This document shows positions 57,977 through 64,000 of a DNA stretch of 64,000 bases, piece after piece. This stretch comes from Pseudarthrobacter sp. GA104. GTDB taxonomy: Bacteria > Actinomycetota > Actinomycetes > Actinomycetales > Micrococcaceae. The stretch's first letter is position 1. The number at the start of each line of letters is the position of its first letter. A program made the translations under genes and the position numbers. A model generated the notes under the pieces. The model made no database searches, was not told where the DNA came from, and was given only the letters and a program-made list of their open reading frames with translations. The stretch covers positions 496,001 through 560,000 of the forward strand of contig NZ_WOWL01000001.1 of assembly GCF_009741265.1 (NCBI RefSeq), read 5' to 3'.

Positions 57977-59515
57977 ATGGACTTCTGGCAGCGCTACCGG
58001 GCAATCGATGCCAGGGACACCCGGTTCGACGGGCAGTTCTACACTGCCGTCCGGACCACGGGCATTTACTGCCGCCCGTCATGCCCGGCCCGGACACCGA
58101 AGCCGGCCAACGTTACGTTCTACGAGACCTCCGCAGCGGCCCACGACGCCGGCTACCGGGCCTGCAAGCGCTGCCTTCCGGAGGCTGTTCCAGGGACACC
58201 GGCCTGGAACGTTCGCCAGGATGTTGCCGGGCGCGCCATGCGGCTCATCAACGACGGCGTGATCAACAGGGACGGCGTGGAGGGCCTGGCAGCCCGCCTG
58301 GGCTATTCGTCCCGCCAGCTCAACCGCATCCTCAGCCAGGAACTGGGGGCGGGGCCGCTGTCGCTGGCCCGGGCCGGGCGGGCGCAAACCGCCCGCACCC
58401 TGCTGGTGTCCACTTCCATGAAGCTAGCGGACATCGCCTTCGCGGCCGGCTTCAGCAGCGTCCGCCAGTTCAACGACACCATGCTGGAGGTCTTCGACAT
58501 GACCCCCACTGCCCTGCGCGCGGCGCGGCATCCGAAGGCCCCCGCCGACTCCACCGCCATCACCCTCCGCCTCCCCTACCGGGAACCCTTCGACCCCGGG
58601 ATTTTTACGTTCCTTGCCGTTCGCGCCCTCCCCGGAATCGAAACCGGCACCGCGGCGTCCTACGCCCGCACGCTGCGGCTTCCGCACGGGGACGCGAGGT
58701 TCCGGGTGGATTACGACGACGGCGCTCCCGGGCGGCCGCTGACCCTCACCATCGGCGCGGTGGACCTCCGCGACCTGCCGGCCCTGCTGAGCCGCGTCCG
58801 GAGGCTGTTCGACCTGGACGCGGATCCGGTTGCCATCGACAGCGCGCTGGCCGGGGACGGCCGGCTGGCGGCCGCGGTGGCAGGCGCCCCGGGGATCAGG
58901 ATGCCCGGAGCGATGGATCCCGCGGAAATGCTGGTCCGCGCGATGATCGGGCAGCAGGTCACCGTAGCTGCGGCGCGGACCGCACTCACTCAGCTGGCCG
59001 CCGTCGGACGCCCCAGCCAAAGCCCCGGCGACGGGCTTGACCGCATGTTCCCCACCGCAGCGGAAATCGCCGCGGACGGCCACGCCCTCCTGCGCGGGCC
59101 CCGGAAGCGAACCGAGGCACTCCGGGCAGCCGCTTCCGCGTTGGCGGAAGGTAGGCTCGATTTCGGCTACGGCGACGACCTGGCCAGCCTTGGCGCGAAG
59201 CTGCTGCCGCTGGCGGGGGTTGGACCATGGACGGTGGGCTACCTCGCCATGCGGGTGCTCGGCGCCCCGGACATATTCCTTGCCAACGATGCGGCGGTGC
59301 GGAACGGAATCAAGGCGCTGAGCGGTGTGGCGGATGCGGAACCCGATTTCCACGGTGCTGCGGCCCCAAGCGCTGGCTTCCATGACGTCAGCCCGTGGCG
59401 CTCCTATGCCACCATGCACCTGTGGCGGGCGGCGGCGCGCCCTGCCGCAGCAGGCACCGGCACAACAGGCACCAGCACAACAGGCACCGGCACAACAGAG
59501 AAGGCGAACCGATGA
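57977..59515 (+). CDS. Ada-AlkA fusion: methylphosphotriester-sensing regulator and DNA-3-methyladenine glycosylase II
   Basis: This 512-residue fusion starts with an Ada N-terminal domain having four zinc-ligand cysteines (Cys32, Cys36, Cys63, Cys66), one of which accepts methyl groups from DNA phosphotriesters. It continues with AraC-type helix-turn-helix units (about 85-180), an AlkA N-terminal domain and a helix-hairpin-helix glycosylase ([16 protein letters not shown]) with catalytic Asp438. The C-terminal tail is a Gly-Thr repeat ([13 protein letters not shown]). It senses and repairs alkylation damage and probably activates its own operon. A GGAGGA sequence abuts the ATG. The separate ogt gene overlaps its stop. 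Confidence 0.92.
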   Translation: MDFWQRYRAIDARDTRFDGQFYTAVRTTGIYCRPSCPARTPKPANVTFYETSAAAHDAGYRACKRCLPEAVPGTPAWNVRQDVAGRAMRLINDGVINRDGVEGLAARLGYSSRQLNRILSQELGAGPLSLARAGRAQTARTLLVSTSMKLADIAFAAGFSSVRQFNDTMLEVFDMTPTALRAARHPKAPADSTAITLRLPYREPFDPGIFTFLAVRALPGIETGTAASYARTLRLPHGDARFRVDYDDGAPGRPLTLTIGAVDLRDLPALLSRVRRLFDLDADPVAIDSALAGDGRLAAAVAGAPGIRMPGAMDPAEMLVRAMIGQQVTVAAARTALTQLAAVGRPSQSPGDGLDRMFPTAAEIAADGHALLRGPRKRTEALRAAASALAEGRLDFGYGDDLASLGAKLLPLAGVGPWTVGYLAMRVLGAPDIFLANDAAVRNGIKALSGVADAEPDFHGAAAPSAGFHDVSPWRSYATMHLWRAAARPAAAGTGTTGTSTTGTGTTEKANR

Positions 59516-60006
59516 AGGCCCAGTTGCTCCAGATGTCCACCCCGGACGGACCGTTCACCATCCTTGCCCGGGACGGCGTGGTCCTTTCCAGCGGCTGGAC
59601 CGGCAATCCCGGCGACCTGACCGGCCAGGTCCACCCTTCCCTGCGGCCGGCCTCGATTGAGCTGGTCACCAGCCTAGGGGAAATCTCGGCTGCCGTGGAG
59701 GCGTTTTATGCGGGCGATCCGGCGCCGGCCATGCGGGTGCCCGTGCGGCAGAAGTCCGGGCCGTTCCGTGCCCACGCGTGGGATGTGCTCCGGCTGGTGC
59801 AGCCTGGTTCCCCGGTAACGTACACCGAGTACGCCGGGCTGGCCGGCAACCCCAAAGCTGTCCGGGCGGCCGCCAGCGCCTGTGCCTTCAATGCGGCTGC
59901 CCTGTTTGTGCCCTGCCACCGCGTGATCCGCACGGACGGTTCACTGGGCGGCTTCCGGTGGGGACTGCCCATCAAACAGAGCCTGCTGGCGCGCGAAGCC
60001 GCCTGA
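59512..60006 (+). CDS. ogt: Methylated-DNA-protein cysteine methyltransferase
   Basis: The 164-residue suicide enzyme transfers O6-alkyl groups from guanine to Cys135 in VPCHRVI, followed by [11 protein letters not shown] and preceded by [26 protein letters not shown], the DNA-binding helix-turn-helix with its arginine finger. ATG overlaps the fusion's TGA (ATGA), so the two are coupled; together they rebuild the domains of the E. coli Ada protein plus AlkA on two chains. Length is normal for Ogt. Confidence 0.95.
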   Translation: MKAQLLQMSTPDGPFTILARDGVVLSSGWTGNPGDLTGQVHPSLRPASIELVTSLGEISAAVEAFYAGDPAPAMRVPVRQKSGPFRAHAWDVLRLVQPGSPVTYTEYAGLAGNPKAVRAAASACAFNAAALFVPCHRVIRTDGSLGGFRWGLPIKQSLLAREAA

Positions 60007-60007
60007 A

Positions 60008-60769
60008 TCACTTGGGCGCGGGCGTTCCCGCCGGCCATGGCAGCAGCGTCGGCAGGTCCACGCCGTCGGCCGCTGCAGAAGCGCGCAGGCTCCCCAACGT
60101 GGGTTCGCGGCCGGCCAGCCACGCGGCGATATCAGTGACCATGCCGCTGACCACGGTGGACCGGTTGCCGCTGCCGACAGTCACGGGCGGCAGGCCAAGC
60201 GGCTGCAGCACCAGTTTCTCCCCTGGCGGGACGCGGGCTGCGAGGAAATCGAACAGGTGCTCGCAAAACGGCCGGCTCCAGGTTTCCGGTCTCCTGCCGG
60301 TCAGGAGGTCGGAGTCATGGATGACGAGCTCGCGCCACAGGGCCAGGCCTCCGTCCAGGACCACTCCACCCCGATAGGAGATGGGCGCCCACCAGCCGGT
60401 GCGGTTGGCCGACGAGTCCTTGATGCCCGGCAGCGCATCGAACGCGCGCAGGACCCGCTCCAGGGCCTCGGCCAGGTCCGCCCTGTGGGTGGCGGCGTCG
60501 TGGCCGGCCGCCATGCCGATCGCCCTGTTCCGGCCGTCCATGCCGCCGTCGTAGAGCTCGATGGTTTCCCCCCGGGCGGCGTACTCGAGCTGCCGGGCCA
60601 TGGCGTTGGAGATCCCCGTGAGATGCGCAAGGACGTGTCCCCGCGTCCAGCCGGGCAGGGCGGAGGGAGCCTTCACGTCGTCGTCGGTGAGCTTGGCGGC
60701 GTCGGAGGTGACATCGTCGGCAGCTGCGTGAAGCCCGGTGAGCAGGAGGTCGGGTTCGGGAGCGGTCAT
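60008..60769 (-). CDS. Maleylpyruvate isomerase family, mycothiol-dependent enzyme
   Basis: The product of about 253 residues starts MTAPEPDLLLTGLHAAADDV, with a DinB/YfiT-like four-helix bundle and the motif WTRGHVLAHL (histidines expected to bind metal). The MDMPI N-terminal pattern and the C-terminal domain VSGMVTDIAAWLAGRE place it in the mycothiol-dependent maleylpyruvate isomerase family. Actinobacteria use mycothiol in place of glutathione. The real substrate is unknown, and no aromatic pathway is nearby. It converges on ogt with almost no gap and follows the PNPOx-like gene. Confidence 0.8.
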   Translation of the reverse strand: MTAPEPDLLLTGLHAAADDVTSDAAKLTDDDVKAPSALPGWTRGHVLAHLTGISNAMARQLEYAARGETIELYDGGMDGRNRAIGMAAGHDAATHRADLAEALERVLRAFDALPGIKDSSANRTGWWAPISYRGGVVLDGGLALWRELVIHDSDLLTGRRPETWSRPFCEHLFDFLAARVPPGEKLVLQPLGLPPVTVGSGNRSTVVSGMVTDIAAWLAGREPTLGSLRASAAADGVDLPTLLPWPAGTPAPK

Positions 60770-60779
60770 GCCGCCCAGC

Positions 60780-61328
60780 CTAGTCCAGCCGTGCGCCGTC
60801 CGCGCCCAGGCGGTGGCGGATATGGGCGCCGTCGTGGCTGGCCTGCCAGAACTCGATCTCCTCCGGGCGGATGGCATAGAGCTGCCAGTCAGGGTTTTCG
60901 CTGCCGTCAGCACGCGGCCGTTCAGCCCAATCCCTGGACGAAGCTTCCGCGGATAATTCCGTCACCGGACCCAGCACACGGACCTGCCGGCCCAGCGATG
61001 GCCAGTAGAAGTTCAGGGCGGCGTAGGGGTTGGCGCCCAGTTCCCTGCCCTTGCGCGAGGTGCGGGACGTGGCGAAGTGCCAGCCGTCGTCGTCGATGTT
61101 CTTCAGGATCAGCATCCTCGACGACGGTTGCTGCCCACCGCCGGAACCGCGGCCAACGGTGGCCAGGCTGCAGGCATGGGGCTGGGGTTCCCCTGCCGCC
61201 AGGGCCTCGTCCAACCACTGCTTAAAGAGCAGGACCGGGTCCTGCGGCGACTTGTCAGGGTCGAAGCCGGGCAAGTCGGATGGAAAGTCGGGCAGGGTGC
61301 GAAGGAACTTCCGGAAGGTTTCGCTCAT
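60780..61328 (-). CDS. Pyridoxamine 5'-phosphate oxidase family protein
   Basis: This 182-residue FMN-binding split-barrel protein has SSRMLILKNIDDDGWHFATSRTSRKGRELGANPYAALNFYW, typical of PdxH, and a C-terminal PEEIEFWQASHDGAH. The final PNPOx dimerisation block is changed: the usual R-x-R/W-x-x-x-x-L-x-P ending is replaced by IRHRLGADGARLD. It may make pyridoxal phosphate or be a related flavoprotein. I chose ATG 61328 (MSETFRKFLRT). A nested inverted repeat lies upstream. Confidence 0.78.
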   Translation of the reverse strand: MSETFRKFLRTLPDFPSDLPGFDPDKSPQDPVLLFKQWLDEALAAGEPQPHACSLATVGRGSGGGQQPSSRMLILKNIDDDGWHFATSRTSRKGRELGANPYAALNFYWPSLGRQVRVLGPVTELSAEASSRDWAERPRADGSENPDWQLYAIRPEEIEFWQASHDGAHIRHRLGADGARLD

Positions 61329-61367
61329 TGCGCCATGGTAGCGGTGAGTCCTCCGCGTGAACCCCCG

Positions 61368-61468
61368 ACGCTCTCTCACTTGATGCTTGAAAATCGCCAA
61401 GGCTCTCTCACTTTCTTAGGGAAAGTGAGTGAGCCTTGGCAGAAACGGCGCGTTAAGTGAGAGAGCGT
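61368..61468. repeat. Nested inverted repeat built from the AAGTGAGAGAG motif
   Basis: Outer arms ACGCTCTCTCACTTGATGC (61368-61386) and GCGTTAAGTGAGAGAGCGT (61450-61468) are complementary apart from two positions. Inside, CCAAGGCTCTCTCACTTTC (61397-61415) and its near-perfect complement (61421-61439, one mismatch) form a tight hairpin with loop TTAGG. The motif is the same as in the array near the rRNA operon. It sits directly after the argH stop, so it may also end argH transcription. Confidence 0.8.
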
Positions 61469-61469
61469 T

Positions 61470-62885
<1,416 letters not shown>

Positions 62886-64000
62886 TTACTTTCCCGCGAC
62901 CCGGATGTCGCGGCCGGAGGCAACCTTGGCGGACATGCCCCACAGCTCGATGAAGCCGCGTGCCATGGACTGGTCGAAGGTGTCGCCGGTGTCGTAGGTG
63001 GCGAGGTTGAAGTCGTAAAGCGAGGTGTCGGAGCGGCGGCCGTTGACGATGGCCTGGCCGCCGTGCAGGGTCATCCGGATGTCGCCGGAGACGTACTTCT
63101 GGGTGTCCTCGATGAAGGCGTCCAGGGAGCGCTTCAGCGGGGAGAACCACTGGCCGTCGTAGACAAGTTCGGCCCAGCGCTGGCCAACGGTGGCCTTGAA
63201 GCGGGCCTGCTCGCGCTCGATGGTGATGTCCTCGAGGTGCTTGTGCGCGGTGATCAGCGCCATGGCGCCCGGGGCCTCGTAGATTTCACGGGACTTGATG
63301 CCCACCAGGCGGTCCTCGACGACGTCGATCCGGCCCACGCCCTGGGCGCCGGCGCGGCGGTTGAGTTCCTTGATGGCCTGCAGCGGGGTGACCTTGACGC
63401 CGTCAATCGCCACCGGCACGCCGGCTTCGAAGGAGATGGTGACTTCATCCGGTGCCGGCGGGAATTCCGGGGTGGCGGTGTAGTCGTAGATGTCCTTGGT
63501 GGGGGCGTTCCAGATGTCCTCGAGGTAGCCGGTTTCGACGGCGCGGCCCCAGACGTTCTGGTCGATCGAGTACGGGTTCTTCTTGGTGGTCTCGATGGGC
63601 AGGCCCTTTTCCTCGGCGAATGCGATGGCCTTGTCGCGGGTGAGGGCGAGGTCGCGGACCGGGGCGATGCACTTCAGGTCCGGGCCGAGGGTCTGGATGC
63701 CCACTTCAAAGCGGACCTGGTCGTTGCCCTTGCCGGTGCAGCCGTGGGCAACGGTGGTGGCGCCGAATTCACGGGCCGCCTTGACCAGGTGCTTGACGAT
63801 CACCGGGCGGGAGATGGCGGAAACCAGGGGGTAGTGGCCCTGGTAGAGGGCGTTGGCCTTCAGCGTGGGGACGCAGTACTCGTTGGCGAACTCGTCGGAG
63901 GCGTCGGCCACGTAGGCTTCGACGGCGCCGCAGCCGAGGGCACGCTGGCGGATGGTCTCCAGGGACTCGCCGCCCTGTCCGACGTCGACCGCCACGGCGA
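62886..64000 (-). CDS. argG: Argininosuccinate synthase (partial, N-terminus beyond window)
   Basis: ArgG joins citrulline and aspartate using ATP. The 371 codons present read [19 protein letters not shown] and continue through [39 protein letters not shown] to the C-terminus; the missing part would carry the initial Y-S-G-G-L-D ATP-binding motif, which lies outside the right edge. The frame stays open to the window end, so the start is not here. argG-argH adjacency is normal for actinobacteria. Confidence 0.95.
   Translation of the reverse strand, partial: AVAVDVGQGGESLETIRQRALGCGAVEAYVADASDEFANEYCVPTLKANALYQGHYPLVSAISRPVIVKHLVKAAREFGATTVAHGCTGKGNDQVRFEVGIQTLGPDLKCIAPVRDLALTRDKAIAFAEEKGLPIETTKKNPYSIDQNVWGRAVETGYLEDIWNAPTKDIYDYTATPEFPPAPDEVTISFEAGVPVAIDGVKVTPLQAIKELNRRAGAQGVGRIDVVEDRLVGIKSREIYEAPGAMALITAHKHLEDITIEREQARFKATVGQRWAELVYDGQWFSPLKRSLDAFIEDTQKYVSGDIRMTLHGGQAIVNGRRSDTSLYDFNLATYDTGDTFDQSMARGFIELWGMSAKVASGRDIRVAGK

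Overview
This 64 kb window is high-GC, gene-dense chromosomal DNA of an actinobacterium, most likely Arthrobacter, Pseudarthrobacter or a close relative. The evidence is the style of the proteins, the OdhI/GarA-type FHA protein, the mycothiol-type enzyme, a 3.1-kb actinobacterial 23S gene, and gene order shared with Mycobacterium tuberculosis. Species assignment is inference. Nearly all genes are housekeeping or central-metabolism genes; no CRISPR array, intact prophage or insertion sequence was seen. || Layout, left to right. 1-4.4 kb: 5' end of a class II DAHP synthase, a PlsC acyltransferase, two tandem alpha/beta hydrolases, a two-helix membrane protein and a ROK glucokinase. 4.5-10 kb: a long-chain acyl-CoA ligase behind a perfect 22-bp palindrome, facing pyruvate carboxylase across two strong hairpins. 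10.3-15.3 kb: an orphan ParA ATPase, then the conserved gcvH-garA-ftsR-DUF151-merR cluster (M. tuberculosis Rv1826-Rv1830 order) and an Fpg/Nei glycosylase. 15.6-17.8 kb: a secreted LGFP-repeat polysaccharide deacetylase, an integrase-like gene fragment and tRNA-Pro(GGG), which together look like the remains of an integrated element. 17.9-25.7 kb: der, plsC, cmk, tyrA, rluB, scpB, scpA, parA (Rv1713-Rv1708 order). 26-36.2 kb: a carbon-source block with a DctA-type dicarboxylate transporter, its two-component system, prpE, and a GntR-prpD-prpB-prpC methylcitrate operon. 36.3-47 kb: Nudix, xerD, Nudix, pyrG, recN, nadK, tlyA, a small protein, a HAD phosphatase and a repeat-rich TPR-like protein (Rv1701-Rv1691 order). 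47.2-53.5 kb: a 32-33 bp tandem repeat array followed by one rRNA operon (16S-23S-5S on the minus strand, no spacer tRNA). 53.5-64 kb: tyrS, a HelD-type helicase, mpg, an Ada-AlkA fusion with a separate ogt, a mycothiol-dependent-type enzyme, a PNPOx-family protein, argH and the bulk of argG. || How the genes work together. Propionyl-CoA from fatty acids or propionate is made by FadD-fed oxidation or PrpE, condensed by PrpC, and processed by PrpD and PrpB to pyruvate and succinate. DctA imports C4-dicarboxylates under the adjacent sensor/regulator, and pyruvate carboxylase refills oxaloacetate. The FHA protein garA/odhI controls 2-oxoglutarate metabolism in relatives. Chromosome segregation and cell-cycle functions (ParA, ScpAB, XerD, FtsR) and alkylation repair (Mpg, Ada-AlkA, Ogt, plus Fpg and RecN) each form recognisable sets. 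|| The most unusual signals are an intergenic motif (core AAGTGAGAGAG) that forms a tandem array beside the rRNA operon and a nested inverted repeat between pdxH and argH, the nearly identical 54-residue repeats in the deacetylase, the paired TGTATACA sites in the prp control region, the palindrome at fadD, and a long-range RNA helix that brackets the 23S gene.
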